Shown here piece by piece: positions 17,240-25,832 of a DNA stretch of 64,000 nt. Made by a program: the position numbers and the translations under genes. Source of the DNA: Chitinophaga nivalis (GTDB lineage Bacteria > Bacteroidota > Bacteroidia > Chitinophagales > Chitinophagaceae). The stretch spans positions 6,436,087-6,500,086 of the forward strand of contig NZ_JAPDNR010000001.1 of NCBI RefSeq assembly GCF_025989125.1. Reading direction: 5' to 3'. The notes beneath the pieces were generated by a model, which was not told the origin of the DNA, did not search any database, and saw nothing but the letters and a program-made list of their open reading frames with translations. Positions within the stretch are counted from its first letter, which is position 1. Each line of letters begins with the position of its first letter.

Positions 17240-18502
17240 TTAAAGTTTTTCTATAAACCAGCGTTGGTGATTGGCAGCCCACCAGTCCCATTGCTGCACA
17301 ACAGCGCCATTGCTGTGAGAGCCATCCTTTACATCTGCTACTTTTCCGCTTTTACGGTTTACCAGTCCATAACTTCCATCTGCATTACGTAAAAGCCGCC
17401 AGTGTTGATTATGAATATTCCACCAATCCCATTGATGTAAAACGGCTCCATTATCGGGGGAGCCTCCGATCACATCCAGTACTTTTCCGCTATGGTAAGC
17501 AGTCAGTTTGTAATAACCCTCTCCCTGGTAAGTGAGGTACCATTTCTGATTATTGCCATTCCACCATTCCCATTGATGTACTACCGCGCCGTTATTTGAA
17601 GACTCCTCAGATACATCCAGCACCTTTCTGCTGTTGACATTCACCAACCGATAGATTCCATCCCGCAATGGGTTCAGCATCCGGCTGCCATACAGGTAAT
17701 CCAGCGCGCTCACATCATTGGCGTTAAACAACCGGGTGACACCGGTACCAATACAGGCCAGCATCCAGCTGTTGGGATCTTCGGCAGTAGGCGATCCCGG
17801 AATGGGCACAGCACCAACGCCTCCATCTCCCTCATTGCTACCAATACTACAACTATAGCCCCGGTTAAAATAATCTGTATGACGGAATCCGATGGTATGT
17901 CCGATTTCATGTGTAATCACACTGGCCAGATAAGACTGCTCCGGATTGCTGCCCAATGCATTGTCATCAGCATTCAGCAATATAGGACTTGGCGGATTAC
18001 CGCTGCTGGTAGGAAAACCGGCAGAACGTCCCAATACACCTGATCCCAGGCTGGCATACTGAATATTTACATCTCCTCCACTCGCCACCCGTGAGAAGGT
18101 AAGCTGTAAACCCAGCGCATTAAACCGGGCGATGGCCACATCCGCAGCAGCACCATAACCAACAGGTAGGTTTGTTACAGAAATAGTGATCACACGTGGT
18201 AATCCGGTGATCACGTTATGGGTGCGGTATTGCTCGCTCTGCGCTACCCGCATGGTAGGAGAAACCGGCTGCTCCGCCAGTGCCGCTGTTGATAAAAAGA
18301 TATCCCCTTCCACCACATAACCGCCTTCCACTTTTTTTACATCCCGGGTACTGAAGCCCTGGGCTTTTATTTTACTTAATACAGCTGCAGGGATATCTGC
18401 GGAAGTAGTGGCGGCAACTTTTTCTTCTTTTTTACAGGATTGAATGCATACGAAACAAGAAATCAGCATCACGCATAGCAGCGTTGTAGCAAAATACTTC
18501 AT
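17240..18502 (-). CDS. Secreted HEIGH (M57-type) zinc metalloprotease with ricin-type lectin domain, lipoprotein
   Basis: The 420-residue protein starts with a lipoprotein-type signal. The lipid-bearing cysteine may be C16 (LISC) or C23, which is followed by KKEEK. The zinc site HEIGHTIGFRH occupies residues 198-208, with His 198, 202 and 208 as ligands and Glu 199 as catalytic base, as in dual-action HEIGH/M57 peptidases. The C-terminal 130 residues hold three beta-trefoil repeats ending in HQWEWWNGNNQKW, HQWDWWNIHNQHW and QQWDWWAANHQRW, a RICIN-type lectin fold with QxW motifs. The likely role is proteolysis at the cell surface, aimed by sugar binding. It is monocistronic and convergent with the RHS locus. 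Confidence 0.9.
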   Translation of the reverse strand: MKYFATTLLCVMLISCFVCIQSCKKEEKVAATTSADIPAAVLSKIKAQGFSTRDVKKVEGGYVVEGDIFLSTAALAEQPVSPTMRVAQSEQYRTHNVITGLPRVITISVTNLPVGYGAAADVAIARFNALGLQLTFSRVASGGDVNIQYASLGSGVLGRSAGFPTSSGNPPSPILLNADDNALGSNPEQSYLASVITHEIGHTIGFRHTDYFNRGYSCSIGSNEGDGGVGAVPIPGSPTAEDPNSWMLACIGTGVTRLFNANDVSALDYLYGSRMLNPLRDGIYRLVNVNSRKVLDVSEESSNNGAVVHQWEWWNGNNQKWYLTYQGEGYYKLTAYHSGKVLDVIGGSPDNGAVLHQWDWWNIHNQHWRLLRNADGSYGLVNRKSGKVADVKDGSHSNGAVVQQWDWWAANHQRWFIEKL

Positions 18503-18695
18503 GTAAATGAGTGTTTAAATGATGAATAAAATCCTGGCTGATATATTTAGTCCGGATTGAGTAGGAACGAACAACCGTATGTCCGGCACAGCAAATCGGT
18601 ATAGGTATATTTTATGACAGGTTAACGCTATAGTAACAAATGTAGCCGTACCAACTGCAGTAAATCCGCAGTGTTCCGATCAATCAGTGATACAT

Positions 18696-18727
18696 AAAAA
18701 TGCCGGCTCACATGCATATGAGCCGGC
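18696..18727 (-). terminator. Terminator of the TPR/unknown gene pair
   Basis: GCCGGCTCA at 18702-18710 pairs with TGAGCCGGC ending at 18727. On the minus strand the stem runs into ATTTTTATG. It lies about 25 bases past the stop of the gene at 18753. Confidence 0.7.
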
Positions 18728-18752
18728 TGCTATTTTCTTTTTACAGAACAGC

Positions 18753-19748
18753 TTAGTCCATGACACGTTTCAGTATAATCGCCAGTTTATCTGTAGATTC
18801 GCCCAGGTCCAATGTGGGATTTCTGCCGGTATCTTTGATGATGGTGATCGTATTCGCTTGTTGGTTAAACCGTAGTATTTTCTCCAGTTTTATTTTAGAA
18901 GTTTTATCACTCGCGGTGAAAAGCAATTGTTTATTGGTGATATACAAGGTGCCCGTTTGAATAAGAGTGGGTTGAGACATGCCTCTCCCTATTGACCGGT
19001 CCTCATACCAACGCACCCCCGTGCACCTGAAATAACAGGTTTCCTGTTGAGGCAGATCTATATCCGGTGTAATACCCGGTAACGGCTCATGCTCCAGCCG
19101 CCAGCAGCTTTCAGCGTCATCCAGCTGTTGCCTGATAGCGCGATCCTGTAAAATATCTACATCCAGTTTTCTGGCCAGCACGAGCAGGTCCATCTTATTG
19201 TTGGGGGAAAGTCGCTTACTTTCAACAGCCCGTTGCAGTTGTTTACCAACGTATTCCTGCCGGATCTCCAGGCTGAGCTGCCTCGCCCGGTCTATCGGAA
19301 ATTGCAGGTTACTGGCAATGGTCTGTAGTTTTTGTTGATCGTTGATAGTATAGCTACCATCTCTGATGATACTTTTAACGGCCTCCCGAAAATATTTTTC
19401 TCCGATCCTGAGATGAAATAATCCAATCTCGTTATCACTCAATTTAAGCAAGGACTGTAAATGCGTCAGCTTCCTGCCGGCAAAATGTTCCGGTGCGCAA
19501 CGATCCAGGGAAAACTGCAGGTATACCGCATAAAACTCCTGCATATTCAGGGTAAAAGTCCGATATAGATTGACGTTATATCTATGCTCAATTTCAACAA
19601 TGGCAGCTTGCGTAAGCTGATCAACAGAAACAGTAGCCAGTAAATTATTTACTTCTATTAATGCATTTTCTTCGATTCGTTGCCGGAATAGTTTTCTGAA
19701 AAAACCCGGGCGTTTCAAAGGGATTACCTGAAATGGACTATGTTGCAT
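18753..19748 (-). CDS. Protein of unknown function with C-terminal PH/GRAM-like region
   Basis: The ATG at 19748 is one base after the TAG of the upstream gene, so the two are translationally coupled. The frame is open further upstream, but that part overlaps the neighbour. The 331 residues form a helical N-terminal half without membrane segments and a C-terminal beta-rich segment. That segment (near 265-331: GTLYITNKQLLFTASD, then IKLEKILRF and TITIIKDTG) resembles the PH/GRAM-type folds found in bacterial proteins. A cysteine pair (CYFRC) lies just before it. I do not recognise a named family. A role linked to the TPR membrane partner is inferred from coupling. Confidence 0.7.
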   Translation of the reverse strand: MQHSPFQVIPLKRPGFFRKLFRQRIEENALIEVNNLLATVSVDQLTQAAIVEIEHRYNVNLYRTFTLNMQEFYAVYLQFSLDRCAPEHFAGRKLTHLQSLLKLSDNEIGLFHLRIGEKYFREAVKSIIRDGSYTINDQQKLQTIASNLQFPIDRARQLSLEIRQEYVGKQLQRAVESKRLSPNNKMDLLVLARKLDVDILQDRAIRQQLDDAESCWRLEHEPLPGITPDIDLPQQETCYFRCTGVRWYEDRSIGRGMSQPTLIQTGTLYITNKQLLFTASDKTSKIKLEKILRFNQQANTITIIKDTGRNPTLDLGESTDKLAIILKRVMD

Positions 19749-19749
19749 G

Positions 19750-20691
19750 CTACTCGTATTTTCTGTAGGTTTCATAAACCGGGTCATTCCAATTACATAC
19801 CCCGCCATGCGAGGAACAGGCGCCCCTTCCTTTGGCGTTGGAAGTACTACCATCGCAGCACCGGGTTACATAACCAATGACCCTTTTACGTTCCGGATTA
19901 ATTTTATCATGATACTTTTCAGCGTCCTGACTACCTGTCTTCATCGCCTGGCGCAGATCACGCACCGCTTCTTCCGGCGCGCCTGTTTTGTCGTAGCACA
20001 AGGCCCTGTTGTATAACAAGCTGACATCTTCCGGCGCCTGAGCGAGTAAATCAGTCAGCGCTGTTATCGCGGGTTTATACTGACCTGCTTTGACTAATTT
20101 TAAGGTAATGTCTTTGTCAATATCAAACTTAATCACCTGCACCTGTTGCTTTTCCTCCGGACTCTCTGCCATTGAAAAAGATTTCGCCAGCATGTCGCCC
20201 GCCTCTGTCGCAGCAAGTTTTCCTGTTGTTTGTTTTTCTTTTAACAAAGCAAGATAATTACGTAAACTATCTCTCCGGATACTGTCTTTTGCATGGATAA
20301 CAGCTTGCTCCTGTTGTTGCCGTTGCGCCACCACCTGTCGCTCACCTGCTACTTTTGCATCTACTTTGCTATAATAAGTTACCAGACCCAAAAACGGGAC
20401 TAATAATATGGCGTATGTGATACGCCTGACAGCAGGTGTATAGTCAAATTGCAATTTGCGGGATATCCATGGATAGGCTGCCGGGAGTAGTCCTATTCCC
20501 ATAAGGCCAGACAACAACGCCAGTAAGGGATGCGGGATGGAACCCAGCGCAAATAAAAAGAATATGCCCGCCAGCAGGTTACCTGTTATTTTGGTGACGA
20601 CACTGACATTAGAACGATTAGATGTACCGGCTTTAAAGTAATCAGGTAGTACTTTCGCATTTGAGGGAATAATATCTGCTATGTATTTCAT
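19750..20691 (-). CDS. Membrane-anchored TPR protein with DUF3761-like C-terminal cysteine motif
   Basis: The 313-residue protein has two or three N-terminal membrane helices (about 36-52, 55-72 and 90-107), then a Gln/Lys-rich probable coiled coil (115-155). A TPR-like helical pair follows at about 195-255 (LLYNRALCYDKTG, EEAVRDLRQAM). The last 40 residues read RCCDGSTSN....GACSSHGGVCNW. This matches the DUF3761 style, which has a CxDG start, a GxCSHHGGV centre and a following Trp. Its stop codon is one base before the next start, so the pair forms an operon. Function unknown. Confidence 0.75.
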   Translation of the reverse strand: MKYIADIIPSNAKVLPDYFKAGTSNRSNVSVVTKITGNLLAGIFFLFALGSIPHPLLALLSGLMGIGLLPAAYPWISRKLQFDYTPAVRRITYAILLVPFLGLVTYYSKVDAKVAGERQVVAQRQQQEQAVIHAKDSIRRDSLRNYLALLKEKQTTGKLAATEAGDMLAKSFSMAESPEEKQQVQVIKFDIDKDITLKLVKAGQYKPAITALTDLLAQAPEDVSLLYNRALCYDKTGAPEEAVRDLRQAMKTGSQDAEKYHDKINPERKRVIGYVTRCCDGSTSNAKGRGACSSHGGVCNWNDPVYETYRKYE

Positions 20692-20750
20692 GGATCAAAA
20701 GGGTTGCGGTTTTCATATAACGAAAATATATACTGAAAGATAAATAAAAT

Positions 20751-20787
20751 ATTTATTCCCCTGACAATAAACTGTAGGGGAATAAAT
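20751..20787. other. 12-bp inverted repeat in the gap between arsC and the TPR gene
   Basis: ATTTATTCCCCT at 20751-20762 and its exact complement at 20776-20787 enclose a 13-base spacer. It lies about 60 bases upstream of the TPR gene and about 210 bases after arsC, so it may be an operator for the former or a late terminator for the ars operon. The rest of the 306-base gap shows nothing else. Confidence 0.5.
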
Positions 20788-20997
20788 AAGCACCTCAATG
20801 TTGTTATATATTTAAGGTCGGAGCGATCGGTATACATTATATCATCAACCCATATCCGCTCATCTGGCATAACAAACAATATACACCACTCATAAAAACA
20901 GGGGAAGCAGTTTACGAAATCCTTTACAGTTAATCATCTCACACAACTATTCCTGGTAAAAATCTGTTGCTCAAAGATGATAATCCCACACCTGTCT

Positions 20998-21411
20998 TTA
21001 AAGATAAGTCGCGACAAAATCTTTCGTATATGCCTTAATGATATCCCGCACATTGCTGAATGCAGCCATGATTTCCGCTTCCGTTCCTGTTGCTTTCGCC
21101 GGGTCCGGAAAGTTTTCATGTAGTTTTTTTGCGGAAGATGGGAAGAAAGGACATCGCTCTTTGGCATGATCGCATACCGTAATGACGTAGTCGAAATCAA
21201 TTCCCTGGTATTCGTTGATATGATTGGAGGTATGTTGGGTGATATCGATACCGTCTGCTGCCATAGTGGCTATCGCACGGGGATTCACACCATGGGTTTC
21301 CACACCGGCGCTATAAATAACGGCTTTATCGCCGGCAAAATATCGCAGATAACCTTCTGCAATCTGACTCCGGCAGCTGTTGCCGGTGCAAAGGACTAAT
21401 ACTTTTTTCAT
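20998..21411 (-). CDS. arsC: Arsenate reductase, thioredoxin-coupled type
   Basis: This 137-residue enzyme of the low-molecular-weight phosphatase fold reduces arsenate to arsenite. The P-loop CTGNSCR occupies residues 8-14, with C8 as nucleophile and R14. The redox pair C80 and C87 (ITVCDHAKERCPFF) relays the disulfide, as in thioredoxin-dependent ArsC. The C-terminal DPAKATGTEAE segment is also typical. Its ATG overlaps the stop of acr3 by four bases (ATGA), so it is the last gene of the ars operon. Arsenite made here would be exported by Acr3 or methylated by ArsM. Confidence 0.96.
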   Translation of the reverse strand: MKKVLVLCTGNSCRSQIAEGYLRYFAGDKAVIYSAGVETHGVNPRAIATMAADGIDITQHTSNHINEYQGIDFDYVITVCDHAKERCPFFPSSAKKLHENFPDPAKATGTEAEIMAAFSNVRDIIKAYTKDFVATYL

Positions 21412-22511
21412 AGGTTGTTTTTAGCGATCGTTGTTGATGGAGTGACGGTAATAGCTGTTGCCGGATACCAGCGCTTGCGCAACCATCCGGCCACCTGTAC
21501 CAGGGCAATCAATGCCGGTACTTCCACCAGCGGACCAATAACGCCGGCAAAGGCTTGTCCGGAGTTGATTCCGAATACACCGATGGCTACAGCAATCGCC
21601 AGTTCAAAATTGTTGCCGGCTGCCGTAAAGGCCATGGCTGCATTTTGCGGATAATCCACGCCGGCCATCTTACCCAGCACGAAACTCAACAGGAACATCA
21701 GCACAAAATAGATGACCAGCGGAATGGCAATACGTACAACGTCCATCGGTAACTGTACAATCAGTTCTCCTTTGAGGCTGAACATCACCACAATGGTAAA
21801 CAGTAATGCGATCAGGGTAACCGGAGAGATGAACGGTATAAATTTTTCCTCAAACCACTCCGCTCCTTTTAAGGCAATCAGGCTATACCTGCTGATCATA
21901 CCTACAGCAAACGGAATCCCCAGGTAGATGGCTGTACTTTGAGCCACCTCTTTCATAGAAACGGTTACCGTCATCCCCTGCAGGCCAAACACCGCCGGCA
22001 ACCAGGTGATAAACACATACGCATATACGCTGTATAACAATACCTGAAAAATACTATTGAGGGCTACCAGTCCGGCGGCATATTCCCTATTACCAGCTGC
22101 CAGTTCATTCCAGACCATCACCATGGCGATACACCGGGCTAATCCAATCAGTATTAAACCGGTCATATAGGCCGGAAATTCCTGTAAAAAAAGTACGGCC
22201 AACCCGAACATCAATACCGGACCAATCACCCAATTCAGCAGCAGCGAACGCGTTAATACCCGCTTATTACGAAATACCACCCCGATCTGATCGTACTTCA
22301 CTTTTGTGAGCGGCGGATACATCATCAGTATTAATCCGGCTGCCAACGGAATGTTGGTGGCACCATATGAAAAGGAATGAATAAAGCCGGCCGATGCCGG
22401 GAAAAAGTAACCGATACCAACGCCTGCCGCCATAGCCAGTAAGATCCATAGGGTCAGGTAGCGGTCTAAAAAATTCAGTCTCCTGCGCGATGCCGGATGA
22501 TCGTGTTGCAT
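21408..22511 (-). CDS. acr3: ACR3-family arsenite efflux permease
   Basis: The 367-residue integral membrane protein has about ten hydrophobic helices. It carries the ACR3 signature around ARCIAMVMVWNELAAGN, including the conserved cysteine used for arsenite transport, and AFTAAGNNFELAIAVAIGVFG in a later helix. It extrudes arsenite driven by the proton gradient. It sits between arsM (81 bases upstream) and arsC (overlapping) and should be controlled by ArsR. No ArsA ATPase gene is present, as is usual for ACR3 systems. Confidence 0.96.
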   Translation of the reverse strand: MQHDHPASRRRLNFLDRYLTLWILLAMAAGVGIGYFFPASAGFIHSFSYGATNIPLAAGLILMMYPPLTKVKYDQIGVVFRNKRVLTRSLLLNWVIGPVLMFGLAVLFLQEFPAYMTGLILIGLARCIAMVMVWNELAAGNREYAAGLVALNSIFQVLLYSVYAYVFITWLPAVFGLQGMTVTVSMKEVAQSTAIYLGIPFAVGMISRYSLIALKGAEWFEEKFIPFISPVTLIALLFTIVVMFSLKGELIVQLPMDVVRIAIPLVIYFVLMFLLSFVLGKMAGVDYPQNAAMAFTAAGNNFELAIAVAIGVFGINSGQAFAGVIGPLVEVPALIALVQVAGWLRKRWYPATAITVTPSTTIAKNNL

Positions 22512-22592
22512 AAAAAATAAGTTTCCTGTTAAAGACTGTCCGGGAATCGCCGTAACGGTTCCCGGTTCACTCGTACTGTTAGCTGTGGCGGC

Positions 22593-23432
22593 CTAACAAC
22601 AGCCCGGCGGGCAACAGGCAGCTGTGCCCGGCTTTTCCGCATATACCGTGATGCTGTATATCCCCATCCCGCTTTGTCTGAAAGGGATGATTTCATCCGC
22701 TGTCAGGTATTGCAACAGGATATCATCCGGTATATGAATGGTTTTTTCCTGTTGAATGGTCAGCTGCTGAAAGCCGGTATCCGCGATCAATGCCAGGTAT
22801 GCTTCCTTTTGAATAGCGCCGGATATACAGCCGGCGTACATTTCCGCAGCTGCTTTGATTTTATCCGGTAATACGCCATCCAGCACAATGTCTGAGATAC
22901 TGAAATGCCCCCCTGGTTTCAACACGCGAAAGATTTCCTGCATAACCTGTTGTTTACCAGGTACCAGGTTCAACACGCAGTTACTTACCACCACATCTGC
23001 TGTGCCCCCCGCTACGGGCATCTGCTCTATGTCTCCCTCCCGGAACGTCACATTACTAAACTGCAGCTTTGCGGCATTGGCACGGGCTTTTTCAATCATC
23101 TCCGGGGTAAAATCAATCCCGATCACTTTTCCTGTTTCACCTGTTGCCTGCCTGGCGACAAAACAATCATTCCCCGCGCCGGAACCCAGGTCTATGACGG
23201 TATCCCCCTGCCTGATTTTTGCAAACTGCGTGGGCAGCCCACATCCCAGCCCCAGGTCGGCATCCGGGTTATATCCAGCCAGGTGGCTGTAGTCATCGCT
23301 CATGAGGTGATATACCTCGGTGGAACAGGCGCCGGCGCCACAGCATGATGCCGCATTGGTAGCCTTATCCTGTTGCGCAATAACCCCGTATTGTGCTCTT
23401 ACACTTTCTTTTATTTGTTCATCAGTAGCCAT
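22593..23432 (-). CDS. arsM: Arsenite methyltransferase
   Basis: The 279-residue SAM-dependent enzyme methylates As(III). The SAM site is DLGSGAGNDCF at 81-91. The three conserved arsenic-binding cysteines of the family are C64 (GLGCG), C152 (SNCVLNL) and C202 (AGCISGA). Extra cysteines occur near the start (C30, C31, C36), and the protein ends in CCPPGCC, a likely further metalloid-binding tail. It is the second gene of the ars operon, 54 bases after arsR, and has its own ArsR-box-like palindrome directly upstream. Confidence 0.95.
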   Translation of the reverse strand: MATDEQIKESVRAQYGVIAQQDKATNAASCCGAGACSTEVYHLMSDDYSHLAGYNPDADLGLGCGLPTQFAKIRQGDTVIDLGSGAGNDCFVARQATGETGKVIGIDFTPEMIEKARANAAKLQFSNVTFREGDIEQMPVAGGTADVVVSNCVLNLVPGKQQVMQEIFRVLKPGGHFSISDIVLDGVLPDKIKAAAEMYAGCISGAIQKEAYLALIADTGFQQLTIQQEKTIHIPDDILLQYLTADEIIPFRQSGMGIYSITVYAEKPGTAACCPPGCC

Positions 23433-23451
23433 GGGAATAATTCATTGTATA

Positions 23452-23467
23452 ATTGCAATATTGCGAT
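23452..23467. promoter_or_regulatory. ArsR operator-like palindrome upstream of arsM
   Basis: ATTGCAATATTGCGAT is centred on the perfect palindrome GCAATATTGC. It lies in the 54-base gap between arsR and arsM, about 20 bases before the arsM start, and closely matches the site in front of arsR. Confidence 0.65.
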
Positions 23468-23486
23468 AATAGAAGACAAAAAATTT

Positions 23487-23816
23487 TTAGCAGCAGGAAG
23501 TGATGTCAGCAGCCTCACTAAAGAAGGCTCCCAGTAGCTTACCATACCGGTTCCAGACCTTCGGATTAATACAATAGCAAACACTCGCTCCTTCAATAGT
23601 CCCCTGAATCAGGCCTGCTATTTTCAACTCTTTCAGGTGCTGGGAAGTAGTGGCTTGCGCCAACCCCAATTCTTCCACCAGATCACCGCATACGCAGGCA
23701 TTCTTTTTAACCAGATACTGCAAAATAGCGATCCTGGCAGGGTGTGCCAACGCCTTCGCCATATTGGCCAGTTCATTTTGTTGCTGGGTAAATAAATCCG
23801 ATTTCGTAGCTCCCAT
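23487..23816 (-). CDS. arsR: ArsR-family arsenic-responsive repressor
   Basis: The 109-residue winged-helix repressor starts at the ATG at 23816; a longer frame would run through the operator. The metalloid site is in the third helix region: ACVCGDL with C41 and C43, plus C80, C82 and the terminal C108/C109. The recognition helix is LAQATTSQHLKELKIAGLI at about 52-70. ArsR repressors leave the DNA when arsenite binds, so this gene should control the whole arsR-arsM-acr3-arsC operon and itself. Confidence 0.95.
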   Translation of the reverse strand: MGATKSDLFTQQQNELANMAKALAHPARIAILQYLVKKNACVCGDLVEELGLAQATTSQHLKELKIAGLIQGTIEGASVCYCINPKVWNRYGKLLGAFFSEAADITSCC

Positions 23817-23831
23817 AAATATTACTGCTTT

Positions 23832-23880
23832 AACACATCGCAATATTACGATTAATAACAACACTAGCAAAAATGATTTT
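23832..23880 (-). promoter_or_regulatory. arsR promoter overlapping an ArsR operator
   Basis: On the minus strand, TTTTTG is followed after 19 bases by TAATATTG, one base off the Bacteroidota -7 consensus TAnnTTTG. The -7 element lies inside the near-palindrome ATCGCAATATTACGAT (23837-23852), 21 bases upstream of the arsR start. Repressor binding would block the promoter directly. Confidence 0.65.
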
Positions 23881-23913
23881 AAAATACGACCGTTCCGGAA
23901 AGGTACCCTCCTG

Positions 23914-24360
23914 TTACCGGACTATATGGTCCGCTTTATTCAACACCACCACCGTATGCCGGCAAACACAGATCAGCTGCTGCTGATCATCTGTAATACG
24001 AATATCCCAGACATGGCTCTTGCCGCCGATGTGTAGCGGCGTTGCCTTCGCATGAACAAACCCGCTTCTTACCCCCCGCACATGATTGGCATTGATCTCC
24101 ATTCCTACACAAAGCTGTTGCACAGGATCAATGATCAAGGTAGAAGCAATACTGCCCACCGTTTCCGCCAACGCCACCGATGCGCCGCCATGCAATATCC
24201 CGTACTTCTGCACCGTTCTGCTATCTACCGGCATGCGGGCAACTAAATAATCAACACCTAATTCCGTAAACTCCATACCCAGGTGAGCATTCATGGTAGC
24301 CGTACTTTCCTCATTCAATTGTACAAGCGTAATATCAGTTGAATACCAGATAGATTTCAT
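23914..24360 (-). CDS. Hotdog-fold acyl-CoA thioesterase (PaaI/MenI type)
   Basis: The start is the ATG at 24360 (MKSIWYSTDITLVQLN); the open frame upstream is not protein-like. The 148 residues carry the PaaI-type signature GILHGGASVALAETVGS at about 54-70, with HGG at 57-59 and Glu66 as the probable catalytic base. Such enzymes hydrolyse aromatic or acyl-CoA thioesters. MenI of menaquinone synthesis has this pattern, but the substrate cannot be told from sequence. It stands alone, divergent from the lipoprotein gene at 24515. Confidence 0.88.
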   Translation of the reverse strand: MKSIWYSTDITLVQLNEESTATMNAHLGMEFTELGVDYLVARMPVDSRTVQKYGILHGGASVALAETVGSIASTLIIDPVQQLCVGMEINANHVRGVRSGFVHAKATPLHIGGKSHVWDIRITDDQQQLICVCRHTVVVLNKADHIVR

Positions 24361-24514
24361 ATTTATAACAACATTATTTCTTTGCTGAAAGATATTAAAT
24401 TTAAATAGTGTATCCATAAATAGCCACATTCCCGCGGGAATCCCCTACTGCAGGCCATTTACATATAGAAAACTGTAACTTCAAAGTAATTCCAACGTTC
24501 TTAAATTCAGTCAT

Positions 24515-25741
24515 ATGCACGCGCCATCCTATAAGGTCATTATCACACTGACACTTATTATCGCATGTTGTATTACATGCAGGCGGGACGAGGATCCCGC
24601 AGTGAAACAAAAGACATTATTCTTTATTGACTACAGAAATCTCGGCGGAGGAAAAGACGGCGTACTGGTCATGGAACTGGATCCGGAGTCGCCCGACTTT
24701 GCCAATATCCTTTCCAACACCGAAATTGGCAAAGGTGTATTACCTCACCATCTCTACTTCAACAGAGATGAAAAAAAACTTTTCACAACGGCCCTGGGAG
24801 GCGAATACCTCTATGAATTGAAGATGGAATGGAATAAAGACGGTTATCCCATCATCTACCAGGTAAATCCGATTAATACCCACGGCAATCAGGTCGGAGA
24901 AGATATTTTCTTTACGAAAAACGGCGAATACTGGGTCACCTTTATGGGTGGCCAGGGCGGCCTGCGCGATGGCAGTGTAGGCGTATTCAATGCCACCACC
25001 AATGAACTGATCAAAACGATTAAAGGAAAAGAAGCCGACAACCCGGATAAATTTATTCTATACCCGCATGGTATCTCCATGAATGAAGAAAAGAAACTGG
25101 CCATGGTTACCAGCACCATTCACCCGGACCTTACCTCCGGCGTAGGTAACACCTGTACCCTGATAGACATGAACACCTATCAGATCATCAAAACCTACCA
25201 GGTGGCCGACAGTGCAAAAGATCTCTCTTCCCCGGTGGAAGTACTATTGCTGCGCAACGAATTCCCTCCCTTTGCGCTGACCAATACCATGCTCGGCGGC
25301 GATATCTGGATGGCCTCCTACAATAACCAGCAACACCGGTTTAATCCTTTTCAACGCGTACTGAAAGGAGCGGATATGGGCCTGGGCTGGGCACTGGAAT
25401 TTTATATCGCGGCAGACAAATTATTGTATGTATCATTTGGCAAGCCGGGCAAAGTACTGGTATTTGACATCAGCCAATTACCACAATTAAAACTGTTGAA
25501 AACATTACCGGCCAACAAAGGCGCGCACCACATGGCATTCTTCAAAACAAAATCAGGCCGCTCCGTCGTAGCCATCCAGAATAATCTGCTAAACCTGCCA
25601 GACCTCAATGCCGGCACCATTGATCTCGTGGATGTGAATACCGGCGAAATGCTGGGCCGCGTAGATATGCGGAATAAATACGGTCTTTTACCGGAATCAA
25701 TAGAAGGTACATTGGGAAGCGCACATTATATGCATCATTAG
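24515..25741 (+). CDS. Beta-propeller lipoprotein, distantly like selenium-binding protein/methanethiol oxidase
   Basis: The 408 residues begin with a lipoprotein signal (TLIIACCITC; lipid probably on C18). The rest is a blade-like repeat pattern of short beta strands with turns such as NRDEKKLFTTALGG, TKNGEYWVTFMGG and NEEKKLAMVTSTIHP. The motifs GVLPHHLYF near 76 and KGAHHMAFF near 338 contain paired histidines like the metal ligands of SBP56-type propellers. The function is not known; a periplasmic or surface metal-binding propeller is the most I can support. Confidence 0.7.
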   Translation: MHAPSYKVIITLTLIIACCITCRRDEDPAVKQKTLFFIDYRNLGGGKDGVLVMELDPESPDFANILSNTEIGKGVLPHHLYFNRDEKKLFTTALGGEYLYELKMEWNKDGYPIIYQVNPINTHGNQVGEDIFFTKNGEYWVTFMGGQGGLRDGSVGVFNATTNELIKTIKGKEADNPDKFILYPHGISMNEEKKLAMVTSTIHPDLTSGVGNTCTLIDMNTYQIIKTYQVADSAKDLSSPVEVLLLRNEFPPFALTNTMLGGDIWMASYNNQQHRFNPFQRVLKGADMGLGWALEFYIAADKLLYVSFGKPGKVLVFDISQLPQLKLLKTLPANKGAHHMAFFKTKSGRSVVAIQNNLLNLPDLNAGTIDLVDVNTGEMLGRVDMRNKYGLLPESIEGTLGSAHYMHH

Positions 25742-25832
25742 CCAACAGGCATCGCCCCGCTCATCCAACACCCTTTTATCCGTATCAATTTTACAGTAGC
25801 TTTATGATATCAGTAGTTTATAAAACGATATC

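Noticed and set aside
19749..19853. 35-codon N-terminal extension of the PH/GRAM-like gene
   Set aside because: It overlaps the conserved cysteine tail of the upstream gene. The ATG at 19748 right after that gene's stop is a better start.
23817..23870. Longer N-terminus for ArsR
   Set aside because: It would translate through the promoter and operator; the ArsR family starts near the ATG at 23816.
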